This document shows, piece after piece, positions 1-12,385 of a stretch of DNA of 64,000 nucleotides. A program made the translations under genes and the position numbers. A model generated the notes under the pieces. The model searched no databases, was not told where the DNA came from, and saw only the letters and a list, made by a program, of their open reading frames with translations. Each line of letters begins with the position of its first letter. Position 1 is the stretch's first letter. The DNA comes from Eremophila alpestris peregrina (Eukaryota > Chordata > Aves > Passeriformes > Alaudidae). The stretch covers positions 1,590,565-1,654,564 of the forward strand of contig WMCF01000110.1 of the NCBI GenBank assembly GCA_009792885.1, given 5' to 3'.

Positions 1-66
1 AGAGGAGAGGAGAGGAGAGGAGAGGAGAGGAGAGGAGAGGAGAGGAGAGGAGAGGAGAGGAGAGGA
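1..66. repeat. (AGAGG)n pentanucleotide microsatellite
   Basis: About 13 perfect AGAGG units, cut by the window edge, with the last unit degraded to aggaaagg. It is purine-only on this strand and may extend upstream. Confidence 0.97.
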
Positions 67-173
67 AAGGAGGTGTAGACTTAGGAGTGTAGGAGGAGAT
101 AGTGAGATTATTTTTCTCATGGTCGTTATAAACCATGAATCCATGAAAACCATTTCATGGTCATTTCAAACAA

Positions 174-258
174 TGGAATCATAGAATGGCTTGGGTTGGA
201 AGGATCTTTTAAAGGTCATCTAGTCCAACCTCCCTGCAATGAACAGGGACATCTTCAG
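174..258 (-). mobile_element. CR1 LINE 3' end fragment
   Basis: Contains atcatagaatggcttgggtt, then ggaaggatcttttaaaggtcatctagtccaacc in shortened view: the reverse complement of the standard avian CR1 3' terminus. The element reads on the - strand, is truncated to about 85 bases and is noncoding. Confidence 0.85.
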
Positions 259-2614
259 ATGCCTTATAATGCAACAGAGGAAGCTTTAAACTGTCTTTAG
301 TCTTTATTTTTTCTTTGTGAGGTTTATTTCAGAAAAATGCAGAATTGTGAAGGTTTTGTTTGTTGTAAACTTAAAAACACTGTAGGTGAAATCATAATTG
401 TTTGGAAATGTTCCATGTTTTGTTTCCTGCTGTTTCTTGTTCTTGCTTCTACTATAAGGAAACCAAACAGCAAACACAAGGCTGACAGCTTTTTCAGCTG
501 GACAATCTGGCATTTTATTATCTAAATCTTATGATATTACTGTAGAGTTCCTTGCACTGGTAATTCCTCTGAACTGTCAAAGTTCAAAATGATTTTGTGA
601 AAGAAAAGTCCCCTGAAGATTACTAAATAGGAAAAAAAGCCCCATGTCTGTTTAGGGAAGCTCCTGATTTGTAAATGGGAGAATTGCTGGGAGAAGTATC
701 ATATCTGGCCAATATTTTTGGCCCTTCTGAAGGCAAGGCCAGGAAAACCTTTTATGTACCCAGTACAGTTCCTTTTAGGTTCTTGATAAGGTGATTAAAT
801 TTTCCCATCATACTCATATTTTTCCTGGCTCATGAATTTTATAATATAATCCAAACCCATAATAAAAATATTCCAGCCTATCTTTCAAATTCTCACCGTC
901 ATTGTTTTTGTGTGAATCACTTACAAAATCTTGTGTTCACTCTAAGGACTCCCCTACTGTAGCAAACTACAGTTTTACTACCCTTAATGACTTATTACAG
1001 TGTACTGCAGCCCTCAGAACAGCAAATTAATTTTATAGATTAACAAGGAAATTCTCTTTTTTCAACAATGAGGAAGGAATGACAAACTGGATACTTCCAG
1101 CTGTTTGGTAAATTGAATATATGCAATATCATCTAGATAAATATCAAGCTGGACTCTGGTAAGTTTTCAAATTCTAAAAAACTGCAAATAGAGCTGCATA
1201 AGCTGCACTTATCTTTACTGAATTTATCAACTCTGTCAATGTTTCTTAAGCTTATACTAAGGAAAAGGGGAGATATTTCAAGGAAAGACATGAACAGTCA
1301 GGACAATGGTATAGGCATGCATATGTGCATTTATATGTATTTGAGGAGGGTGTGGACTACCTGTTGCTTAAATGAAATCTTCCATCACTCCTAGTATTAA
1401 AAAAACTGTGTGATAAGTGTACAAAAATGTGAATCAGCATGGTTGGATTATGTAATACCCAACAGAACTGCTTGTCAGTGTCTCAGTTACATCACAGTAA
1501 TGTTGAGCTGACTTCTCCACAACAGTCTTGTCTACTAAAGTTTATCCAAGTACTCTAGAGGTAACTGCTTACACTTGGACTTAGAGTAAAAGTCATGTCA
1601 GTGAAGGTTCATCTGTTCAGAAACCTTTGGAAGGCGGTTGTTTGTTTTATTTTCATATGAAGAAAACTACAACTAATTAGACTATTTTGGTCCATATCAA
1701 GCCTATTTATTGGCATTTTCCTTTGTGCAATTCTGATTTTACAAACTTAAAAGAATTTGTTGTATATTTTCTGATATTTTTGCTCTAATTATTGAGCTTT
1801 TGTTGGATCAAAATTCAATTAATAGGTAAACAGAACTCAAACATCCAAGGCTTTAAATGCTGCCAAAGTTTCAGCTCTGCATTAGCTCTTTGCAATACTG
1901 ATAAGGTAATTTTTACCAATGAAGAAGAAAACAGAACCATAAACTGTACCAATATACAGTATGTGGCAAAAAGCAGCTTTGTCTTGTTAAAATGTTGTGT
2001 CGGTATGACTTGGGGTATTGCCTGCATTCAGAAGGCTCTTAATATTTGTACAGTATTAAATAAAATGGCTAAAGGGCTCCCAAACTGCTGTTTCTGGAAC
2101 AATGAATTGTCAAAACACATCCCCACTCTTTGCTGATGCTGCATAACTAATGTGGAGGCAGGCAATACCTGGCCAAGCACCTCTGCCCCTGAAGTGTCCA
2201 GACCTGGCAAACATGGACTTTGAATTCTGCAGCAAACATAGTAACACTCAGGGGCTGGCTCTTGTCAGTAGGAGAAGCCTGTGGGGGTGAAAAACTACCT
2301 TTTGTTTTCCTTTGTCCAGGCTGACCTCTTCCTGCCACCATTCTCTAAATCTTTTATGCTGTAAGTACAGTAGGGAACATAAAATGGAGATGTATGTGTG
2401 CATCCTTAAAGACAGATTCTGCACATATCATTGAAGGTGAATGAAATTAACTGGTTCAAAGTCTATCTTGGGGGACTTCTGGGCTGAGAGGAGGTTGTAA
2501 CTCAAAGTTTTATGGGGTCAGATGTCTTATGTTTGACTTGATGGGTAAAATCAAACATAAAACAAATAAAAAAATAAGCTATTCTTATAATTACCTGAAA
2601 TTATAAGGAAGTGA
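259..2614. other. ADGRV1 upstream intron, no feature seen
   Basis: AT-rich single-copy-looking DNA. Open frames such as those at 1792-2136 lack splice signals and recognisable protein sequence. No exon, RNA gene or repeat was identified. Confidence 0.6.
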
Positions 2615-4052
2615 AGCCATTCACTGATTCTCCTTTGCTATAGTTGAGCAGAGGGTGGGGAAAGAAAACCAAGTAAAAGGCTCATGGGGTGAGATAAAGA
2701 TTAGGAGAAAACACTTTAAGGGCAAAATAGGTTCAAAACGTAAAAGGTATAAAGAGAAAAAAATATTAGCAGAATTAAAAGAGGATAATGAGAACTAAAA
2801 TAAATCTTTAGAACACCTTCCTCTCCCCCACCCACCCCCAGCCCTTCCTTCCTTTCCACCGACAGTACAGGGAGACATAACATGGGGTTTTTATCCAGTT
2901 TGTTGCTTTAAAAAAATCTTTCTTCAGTTTATTTAAGGAGAGTAGTCTCTTCTGTTCTGTCGTGGCATTTTACTCATAGGAAACAGTTCACTGTAACTTC
3001 CCTAATGTGGTTCTAATTTTCATGAGTAGGTGACTACCTTCCACGGACAAAGCAGTCTTCCCACAACTGTTTGCATGGGTCATTAGTTCACAGGGTGTAG
3101 TCTTTTAAGGATGAGCTGTTCTAGTTTGAAAGCAAGGATCCTCTATCTCTGGAAGCAAGGGTTCTCTCTCTCTCTTCGAGTTTCCCACTAGAATACATCT
3201 TTTCAGCATCCATGAGCTCCAGCAAGAACACCTTTTCTCACAGGCTGCAAGTGGACCTCTGCATCCCCCCATGCACTTCATGAATTACAGGGAAAGAGTT
3301 TGTGTTATCATAGTCCTCATCATGGCTTGTAGAAGAATCTCAGCTCCGATACCCAGAGCACCTCCTGCCCCTCCCTCCTTGCACTGACCTTGGTGTCACC
3401 ATGTTGTTCTCCTCAGGCGTCTTCCCCTTTTCCTTTCCTCCGACTCAGGAGAGAATTGGTGTCCATAGGTTTGTTCGCTCTCCAGCTCTACCCATTGAAA
3501 AGTTCTTACCGGGTTTAGCAGAGCTGAAAGGTTGATCCCATCCAGGCTCTGCCTCAGGGAATCTCTCATCATGCCCCTCTGTTGCTGTGGGCCGCATGGT
3601 CCCTGCCAGCCCCGCGCAGGTGGCTCCGGCTGCCGCAGCGCCGGCTCCGTTCAGGGCCTCTCTTTGTGCGGGATGCTGGAAAGGAGAAGCTGCTGCTGCT
3701 GCCCCTGCCCTGCTGCCCTCAGCACGGCGAGTTACATGCGGCCAAGCAAGCACAGCTCTCACAGCCCTGGCCACATGGTCCTGGCCACGCTGGGAAGGGC
3801 CCCGGCGGCTGCCCAGAGAGGAGAAGGAGAAAGATGAATTGCACACCTTTTTTCCTTCTTAAATATGTCATCACAGAGGTGTTACCAACCTCTTTAATTG
3901 CCTAGGCAGCATATTTATTTTCAGAGCCAGCCTCGGCCTGGCTTTACCAGGCATGGTGGAAGCTTCTAGCACCTTCCCACAGAAAAAAATCACTTCCATG
4001 CCTGGCTTCTTCCCTCCTCACCAAAAAATCAAGCTGTGCAAAACCAACACAC
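2615..4052 (-). mobile_element. ERV LTR copy A (ERVL-like), minus orientation
   Basis: Homologous along its length to the LTR at 31391-32401. Shared blocks are a gagataaag/aacacctt region, the GACAGTACAGGGAGACA/gcagcacagggagacaa segment, gtggayctctgcatcccc, aatctcagctc followed by gagcacctcctgccc, and cttaaatatgtcatcacagag through the segment taccaggcatggtggaagct. It reads as an LTR on the - strand, antisense to ADGRV1. It carries an extra GC-rich block of roughly 400 bases (about 3440-3830) absent from the other copy. The family name and exact ends are inferred; no retroviral coding frame is seen beside it, so it is a solo LTR. Confidence 0.7.
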
Positions 4053-4475
4053 AACAATACTTTCCTTCTTTTCCCTTCCCTCTCAATTCTTAGAAATCCA
4101 TCACAAAATTTCTAGAGTTTGCCAAGAGCTCTTCCATTCTTCTCCAAAGTTCAGCATATTTTTCTACTTCATCTGTGCTCTTCACACAGATGCGAACAAC
4201 TTGGTTTGCTGAGCTGGGCTGTGCTTCTTCTGCCCCTCATACCTCCCAGTGACAGTGATACCTGACAGTGTCCTTCTGCTGCTCTTCTGATCCCAGGGCA
4301 GGGTCATAAAAGGCCTAGCACCCCCATCCAACTGGAGCAGGAGAAAGGCTGCCCACCACTGGAGAACAAACTCCAAGGTCAGCCACAGACAGCAAAATTG
4401 TGTCCTGTGTCATTCATGCTTTAAAAAGTGTTTTTTCCAAGGGTGCAGCTGAAATGCTGTGTTTGTGGTTTGCAG
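4053..4475 (+). other. ADGRV1: ADGRV1 intron end before the TM6 exon
   Basis: Last part of the intron, from the LTR to the splice acceptor at 4475. The tract before the acceptor, gctgtgtttgtggtttgcag, is T/G-rich rather than purely pyrimidine. No other feature was seen. Confidence 0.6.
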
Positions 4476-4597
4476 AGATCCCCTTGGTCTTGTACCTGTT
4501 TGCCCTGATTTCCGTCACCTGGCTGTGGGGAGGACTGCACATGGCTTACCGGCACCTCTGGATGTTGGTCTTCTTCATCATCTTCAACAGCCTGCAG
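4476..4597 (+). CDS. ADGRV1: ADGRV1 coding exon: TM6 and most of TM7
   Basis: First ADGRV1 exon in the window. ADGRV1 is a giant adhesion GPCR of the stereocilia ankle-link and photoreceptor periciliary complexes (Usher syndrome type 2C gene in humans). The frame gives a hydrophobic TM6 segment (IPLVLYLFALISVTWLWGG) and then HMAYRHLWMLVFFIIFNSLQ; FNSLQ followed by G is the TM7 signature of adhesion GPCRs. The exon ends on a codon boundary at CAG|gtaaga, a strong donor. The acceptor is placed after tttgcag at 4475, leaving two bases of a split codon; an alternative acceptor at 4477 cannot be excluded. The open frame continues upstream to 4400 and downstream to 4780, but those parts lie outside the splice sites and do not look like receptor. 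TM1-5 and the ectodomain are upstream of the window. Gene identity is secure from the joined C-terminus; the exact 5' edge is slightly uncertain. Confidence 0.93.
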
Positions 4598-4938
4598 GTA
4601 AGAGCCAGCTTCTGGTCCTTTGGTCTTCTTGCTGACCTGTGGGTGTTTTTTCCATTCACATTTGTCATTTTGGCTTCACCAGCTGAACAGCATTCAGTGA
4701 CTCGCTGTCACAGTGTGGCAGTGTGCATTCTGTTTATTTCTCAAACTGACACATGGAATGCAAGGGATGCATTGTTTTAAACAATAGCACTGTAATTGCA
4801 TAGATTTCACTTCATAGCTAATACACTCAGAAAGAAAATTGCTTGCTTCTGCATGTAAAGAGTTACTAAGATAATTATACCAGTAAAACTGAAGTATCTG
4901 CAGCCTTTGCAAAATTACTGAGTATTTCAATTCTGTAT

Positions 4939-4977
4939 ATATGATGATGATGCTGCTGCTGCTGCTGCTGCTGCTGC

Positions 4978-5019
<42 letters not shown>
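4939..5019. repeat. Compound trinucleotide microsatellite (ATG)n(TGC)n(TAA)n
   Basis: Four ATG-type units run directly into about nine TGC units and then about 13-14 TAA units, without interruption. The change of unit at fixed phase suggests successive point mutations spread by slippage. It lies about 340 bases after an ADGRV1 splice donor. The poly-Ser/poly-Ile frame read from it on the minus strand is not a gene. Confidence 0.97.
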
Positions 5020-5020
<1 letters not shown>

Positions 5021-8000
5021 CACACAAATATTTTAGATTCTGTAGCTCTAAGACTGATTTTTTTCCATTGTAAGAGGTGAGCCTTGAGGCTTAGCTTTTC
5101 TCATATTGGTAAAGCAAATAACTTTAGTTGAAAAGGGAAACAAATAAAGACATATTCATCATTAGTAGTAAAAAGTAATAGCTCTTTCCAAAATTTTATC
5201 CATAGAAGTGTTCCCACTGGGTCCTCTAGTGCATTGCACTGCATTTAATACATTACTGTATATTGCAGAATTATTTATAGAATAAAGGTTATTATATCAC
5301 AGATGGGAAAATACCTCTGACGTCTCAAAACAGTGAAATTAGCAGGAGATTTAAAATCATATATCAAAATCTTTGGAGGACAAGTTCTTCTGAACTCCAG
5401 AAAGCCCTTCTTATTTTTTTAGATAAAAAATCTCTGTGACACCTTTTAGTTCCCAATATTAAACATTCATATACCAAATATATCAAATAAAAATTAATTA
5501 ATTTTTCACAATATAAAATAATATTTTCACAAAATGGATTTATTTTAAATTTAAAATGTGGGTGTTTCCTTGGGCAGTATTAAAGTACTTTCAAAATTAT
5601 ATCTCAGAAATATTTTTTTTATTTGAGGGAAAAAAGTACTTTATTCTCCCTGTAATATATTTTATTTTTCTGTATATATTGTAATTTAATTATTACATAT
5701 ATATTTATTGACATATATTGGCTCTGCTTCAGCAACAGATGTGGTCTTTTTTGGTTTCTCACCTTAATGATAGTTGCTAATATCTGGGGAATAACTGTAT
5801 ATGTCAACAGGCCTGCAGAAGTTAATGCAGCATCTCTATTCACATTTCATCAGTATGGATCTTCCACATCAGGAAGGGAAACCTGTTACTTTTGTTATTT
5901 CTAGCCCTAGAGAATCAGTAAAACCTGAAATATAAAATAATTCTTTTGCTTCATTCAAAGGAGGTAAAAGCATTTCAAATACATAGTCTCTTCCTGCTTA
6001 TTATTTTAAGTTAAAACATGTATATCTGGAGCTCCAACTCAAACAGTAGAAAACAAAAACTTTATTTTCAGCTATGGGAAGCTCAATAACTTATAATTCA
6101 TGCTTTAAAAGTGGATTTTTATCCTTTTCAGGATTTTTCTCATGTAAAATGTAATAGGACAGTATCCACTACATTATATAAGTATTTACTAATAGGTTTT
6201 TTAAAATTATAAAGCTACTGTATACTTAAAAGGAAAAGAGCTTTTTGGTGTTGCATACCCTGGAAGAAGTGAAAATAATAGAGTAGCTCTTTCACAGTAC
6301 TACATTTTTAAAATTTGTTTGTTTTTGTAGATGGTTGTCTTCAGTGCTTTGTAAATCTCCACAATAAAATAAGTTTTAAAAATATTTCCTGGAATGACCC
6401 TACACTTTAAATAACCATCCCATGCAGACTATTCTCTTCTTTTAAAGTTAGGATTTATCTAGTCAAGAAACACAAAAACTGATGTGGGATTTAGGTGACC
6501 AGACATGTAGCATGAAATGAAAAACAGGGAAGGAATAAGGTGAAAAGTATGTAAATTTCTTTAATTAATAATTTTCATCAAATAATCAGATAAAATACAC
6601 TAACTTAGAGAAAATATCAGTACACAAAGTCTTTGTGTAGAACAAAATCATGTATTACAAATACTGAAGAAAGATGAAGGTTTTGCTCTGTGCAGGTGTA
6701 GCTTCAGAAAGGATTTTTAGGCCATATTCCCACTGATGAGGGGCTGGTCCTGGGGAGTACACACTTCCTGCTGAGAGTCATTCTGACCCACAGACTATGC
6801 AGAGTCACGTTTATCCAGCTCAGGGACAGTCATGTCCAGTGTCCTTTGAAGATTTAATCTCAGCCCATCTGTTTGTGACTGGGAAAGGAAATGGGACTTG
6901 ACTGTGGATAACAAATTTTCATAATGATAACAGTAGAAACTTGCTGTCTTTGTCATGCATTCTGTTGGCATCCTAATCTCATGTCTTTGTCAGCTCTCAG
7001 AATTGATGATTGCTAAAACAAGACTGTTTTTCTGCAATGAAAGGTAGGCTTCCCATTTATTGGTGAGCATTTCTGTTCTACGGCAAGCCCTGTTTCAGCT
7101 GGAAAGCAATTCATTGTTCATTAAGGGTTTGTTACATGACAGAAAAGGAAAATAATTTAAAAGAAGCAGAGGCCTGGTTCCCTGCTGCTCAGTAGCTATG
7201 GACTGTGTAAAGAAGCAGAATGTGATCCATTAAAATGTGTTGAATATCCAAATGGATTCAACACAGGAGACTGAAAGGACTCTGAATATTACCCATTGTG
7301 TTTCTTTAGCCTTATGACACGCATTTCCCAGGAAATGCACTTGCTTGAAAAGTCATCCACTCAGTACAAATTGTTTCCAAGCACTTCCTGTAGGAAACGG
7401 TTCCCATCAGAGACAAGTTTATAGTAAGAGCTATTCTAGTGCATAGAGGGGAAAGCAAACCTTTCCCTGTAACTTCAGGAGCAAACATGCAAATAGCAGG
7501 GGGGGAGGGCAGTAGCTGATTTACAAAATAAAAAGTACATTTAGAAAACCATGAAAGAGAAAAAAGTGTGTCTGGGATATCTGGTATTTTGAATTCCTTA
7601 GCAGTATACAACTAATTGTCCTACCCAGACAGCATCTGTGAGGCAGAAACATACTCCATTGCTCTTGCATGAAAAGCCTTGGCTCCTCATCTTTTCCCTT
7701 GAGAAACAGAAAAAAGGTTTGCCTCTTTTCTTAACTTATGATTGTCATTGTGAATTTCTTCACAAGGTGCATGTTTTTCTGGCATCAGGAACGAAAGAAT
7801 AAGCTGCTATCTTGAGTGCTTCTCTCAAATATTTGGAATTTCACAAACTCTTTTGCATGCACTATACCCATCTAAACGATCACCGTATTTTTCATGCAGT
7901 TAGGGGAGTGTTTCTGATTTGTGTAGCCGATGTCAACAAAGGCATATTTGCATTCGATGGATCCAAAGTTCAGGGCAGTGGGTGGATCTCTTCCCATTGT

Positions 8001-8628
8001 TTGCTAAGTGGTCAAAATGAGGATTCAGGCCTGTTCCTAGGCTGTTCTCTGCAGCCAACTTTCTTAGTATAATCTAGATATTTCTTTGGCTATATTTCCA
8101 GTGAACTGCACTATGCACCTCCATCCCCTACAACTTTGTGGGTACCTGCATTGCAAACTACAAGGCATTAGGTATGCCACAGCTACCCCAGCCACAGTTT
8201 CCTTGCAGTAAGCCTCACCACTCTCCTCTCTCAACAATAATTAATTTATTAATTTCTTCAATAAGTAATTTTGAATTTAAATGTTATTCATAGGCAATAC
8301 TCTGATATCACCCATCAACAGTATAAAACCTCAATTTTTTAGGAATATCAGGAGACATAAATAAATGGAAACTGGTAGGTAACCCATTATTAATGACAGG
8401 ATTCACAAAATCCTTTTGTGTTTGTTTTGGGTGATGCAGATAAGGGTCAAAAGCCTGCCTGTTCTGTGTTTGAGCATCCTGGACAACTCATGCCCATGTA
8501 ATAAACATTAGTGTTACATGCAAAATACTTCTTCCCAAAGGAAACACAGGAAAAATTTGGAAGAGTTGACTAGTGGTTTTCCAAACTGGGCAAATGGGCT
8601 GACTTGCCTAACTTAGTGTCTCAGTTTA

Positions 8629-9270
8629 TGTTGGAGTTATCTCTTCTGAGACTAACCCCGGCAGTGTAAAATCTTTCTTCTCACCTCCTCATGCTTGAAA
8701 GAAGGAGTCGGAGAACGTCTGGGTTGCAGACAGCAGATGTTTATTTTACAAATCTTATCTCTAAGTTCTTTCTGTCCAGCGTGATGTTCGCAAGCAGCTG
8801 GAAAAATGGATTCTCCTCTGCCTACGACAGCACCTGGACTTTTATAATCTAAATTACGTGAACATTGTTTTCCTCTAAACACCAATAACTAAAACCCATG
8901 TCATGCAGTGAAATTTTAACTTTACCAATCCTAAGAACCCAACACCCTTTGCAAAAAGGAAGAGGAAGAGAAAGACAGGAAAATGTGCTCCTTATCAATT
9001 TATCTGCCACCATTTTAACTACATTCATGTCTATGTAATAAAATATAAAACTATTTCTACACACCCAGTGACATAACCAAATCACAGAAATCAAACCCCT
9101 GTGACCTCCAAATCCTCAGACAACCCTGACAGTGCTTTTTCCATGGGCTGAGACCCAAAACCTCCACTGTTTCAGGCACAGGCCAGGGAGGATCACCCCC
9201 CCTGTCCAGGCTCCTGCACATCCAGGAGAACCAGAGAAATACTCTGATTTCCCATAAGTTTAGAGACAAA
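8629..9270 (-). mobile_element. ERVK-like LTR, minus orientation
   Basis: Read on the - strand it has the order of a retroviral LTR: TATA-like TATAAAAG (+ strand 8839-8846), a poly(A) signal AATAAA (+ strand 8740-8745) about 95 bases later, then an R/U5-like segment through the block complementary to gaaggagtcggagaacgtct. A plausible terminal TG...CA end lies near 8629. The outer end is uncertain: TGT starts occur at 9072 and near 9270, so 9073-9270 may be LTR or residual internal sequence. No intact viral frame is present. The family is assigned by resemblance only. Confidence 0.6.
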
Positions 9271-11446
9271 TTTCAATAAGAGTTCCAAAAGTAAACTTAT
9301 TATAGTAGATTGCAATAAGAGAAGATTCAGAAGTTCAGGTATAAATACCTGTAAATCCTTTCACAGAAAACAAGTGAACAGGTGCACATCCAAACCTGAC
9401 ATTGACTGGAGAAGATGAAAGTAACCAAACTTTATTATTTATACAAATTATTTAAAATAAATAAAATAGCCATGACAAGCCAGAATGGGAGGAAAGGCTA
9501 GCTTTCCTAGTAGAAAAGGAGATGAGATATCAAAGAAAATTAGTAGGTATGTTGGCAAAAAACCCCACAAATATTATAATGAAACAATAGCAAATATACT
9601 GAGTGAAATCAAGATGACATGGTTTTGGAAGAGAAATAAAGTTTTAAAAAACCACATATTGTGATAATAAAAAGCAGGTAAAGATACGCTGTTTTGTAAG
9701 TTGCTGCATTATATTATGCAGGAAAGAGTATAAGCAAAAGTATACAGCTTATAAAGTTCATGCCAGTACCAATTTCAAATGAAATATGTATTTTTTCCTA
9801 GAACATACTATTCAACTCTGGGATGTAGCCAGGGGACACAGAGAGGGCCACCACTATAAATAGGCTTGCTTCCTGTGTCTTATGACATCTTCCGAAAGCT
9901 TCTGCTCTTATGAGTCAGAGGTTGACTAGAAGATCCCATGCAGTGTTTCAGATTATCAGAGCCACACAAAACTGAGCAACACCCAGTACTAGATAGACAT
10001 GAGATGAGAGTAAATGTGGCAGGGTGTAAAAGGCTGCCAACAGATTCTGCAAAAGGTGATTTCTGCACTGCAAATAAGCCCAGCAAAAGCCAATGAAGGC
10101 CTCCTAGTAATGCCAATATGAACTACAATTTATATCAAGGATATCAAGAAAAGGACATATGCTTGTTCAAGTAGATACAATCCAACCAAATATTCTGTCA
10201 GCTGAGAGCACAAACCAAACACAGTTAAACAGAGGCCAAACAAGTCAAATGCTACTCCAGAGACAAAATAAAATACACATCCAAAGCAATTCACATCTGC
10301 ATTTTGACATCTGTTCAATAAAGCTGCTTCTGGTGGCTTAGATTCTGGAAGGAAAGACAATAGTGTACTCAAAGCTGTTCACTTAACCTTAAAAGTTGTT
10401 CACTATGTGCATTTTTAAAAGTAAAAATAAGCACAATAAAGCAAGTAAAGAAAGCCTGTCACTTCTGAGACTTCACACTTTTTGATATCAGCTAAACCTG
10501 TGGGCTGTAATCTTGATTGGACAGTAACATTGGTATGCATTATAGTAGCTGTGCAAACATACAGATCTATCCACGAGAATTAAGAGAATGCAACAATTTT
10601 TTATCCCTTTTTCTATGTTTACAACTTCTTTCTTAAAGAAAAGTGCTCTCTGTTCCTAGTTACCACCTGAAATGCACTTTAACAGATTATTTCTGTAATT
10701 ACTTATGAAATTATGGTACAAGATTCCATTTAGCTATTCAAGTCAATATATATTGTGTCCAAAATCAGTCTATAGCTGAAGACAAAACAAAGAAAAAAGT
10801 GTGCAGTGTCAAGTAAACATAGGAAGCATTGTTAGGGTAGAACTGAATATCTTCTAAATATACATGAGAAATTGCTGTCAGAAGAGTAGTTTGTGTTTAG
10901 GGCTGTGTTTATAATGTGTTTAAATAACACATAGCAAAAGAGTGTACTGAAGTGGGCTTTGATTTACTGGATTTTCAACTAATCACGGAAAAAAATATCT
11001 AGACTTTTTTGTCACCCACTTAAAATAGAAAAATGTGACTATAATACATTTTTAAAAAAACAAATACATAATTAAATGACATTTTAAATCTTCCAGCATG
11101 TCTGAAGTTCCTTCATCTGTTCTTGAAGAATTTTACAATAATAATATATTTTAGGAAAAATCTCTTAACACTAATTTTTTGCAATAGAAGGTGAAAAAGC
11201 AGTTTTAGCCACTCTCTTTGGGAATTACGTAGCACATAACAAGTAGGAAATGCAACTACAACTGCTGCAATCAGTGGAAGTATATCCGCTGAAAAGGACT
11301 TGGAGTCAGGTGTGTTCTTTTCATTTTCCACCTCTGTCAATATGAGTTGACTTTTCTTTCTGTGAAGAATACAATAACAACCAAATTAGTTTAGTATCTG
11401 CAACAAATTGCATTTCTTCCAGTCTGTTTATGTTACCATAAATAGC

Positions 11447-11530
11447 TTTTTTTTGTTTGTTTGTTTGTTTGTTTTTTGGTTTTTTGGTTTTTTGGTTTTT
11501 TGGTTTGGTTTGGTTTGGTTTGGTTTTTTT
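11447..11530. repeat. T/G-rich simple repeat, (GTTT)n then (GGTTTTTT)n and (GGTTT)n
   Basis: A strand-asymmetric low-complexity tract: about five GTTT units, four GGTTTTTT units and about five GGTTT units. The Lys/Asn/Gln/Pro-rich frame on the minus strand is an artefact of it. Confidence 0.95.
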
Positions 11531-11904
11531 CAATAACACAGGTATAAGAAGTATCTTGGTATGATCATAATGTAGAATCGATTTACTTTTTTGCCTTTAA
11601 ATTCAAACTACTAAATTCTCTACTGTTATTTTAAGACCATTAATTGATGGGGTTGAAAGAGCTTGATCTAAAAATGCTGAGGTGACTGAGGATAAGCATG
11701 ATAGCAAGGAAAAGATAGCATTGCTCTCAAATTTTAGGAAGGCAAAGCATAACTTCAGAAAATCGGGGACTGACAATACTAGGGAAAATGGAATTCCTCT
11801 AGGAAATTTGTTAAAGCACATACCAGGCTTCACCAGAAGGAATTTATCCAGCAGATTGAGTTAAGCCTGTCCACTCAGAGTGAAGCCACACGTTGAAAAC
11901 TCCA

Positions 11905-12385
11905 TCCAGGTTTGGAGTCTCCATTTCATGAGGTGTGGAGAAACTAGGTGTCCAGGGGAAGGCTACCACAGTGGTGAGAGGCCTGGATGGGGCACATGTC
12001 CTTTGAACAGTGCCTGAAGGAACTAGGTTTATTTAGTCACGTGAGGAAGACATCAATGGAAAATGTAATACCAGCGTGCAAATATTTGGAAGGTGGTTAA
12101 AAAAGTGCATTTTCATAGTCTTCCACTCTACTCTCTTCATAGCCCCAGCTAACAGTAACAAGAGCACATGGCCACAAAACTTCGGTGTGGGAGGCTCAGA
12201 CTGGATATCAGGAAAAACAATTCATGAGAAGGAAGTAGGGAACTGTAACTAATTCTCAAAGAGGTTTGAATCTCCACTGTTGTAGAGTTTTAAAATTCAT
12301 CTAGACAAGGTTATACTCGTCTGATTAGTGGACTCTGAGTGTACTGAATGACCTTCAGACCTCCCATCCAGTCAGCGTTCCTTTA
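11905..12385 (+). mobile_element. Diverged CR1 LINE 3' fragment
   Basis: Matches the late ORF2/3' part of avian CR1 read on the + strand: gtccaggggaaggctacca, then ggggcacatgtcctttgaac, an aggaactaggtttatttag segment and, near the end, tttaaaattcatctagacaagg and gaccttcagacctcccatcc. Many substitutions and indels, so an old copy; no open frame survives. Confidence 0.7.

Noticed and set aside
3445..3905. Overlapping Ala/Pro/Cys-rich frames on both strands
   Set aside because: They fall in the GC-rich block of an ERV LTR, where stop codons are rare; not a gene.
4400..4780. A 126-codon open frame read as a complete small membrane protein
   Set aside because: Only 4476-4597 is an exon; the frame starts at a GTG in intron and runs through the donor gtaaga into intron.
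4694..5023. Minus-strand frame with poly-Ile and poly-Ser
   Set aside because: Translation of the trinucleotide microsatellite.
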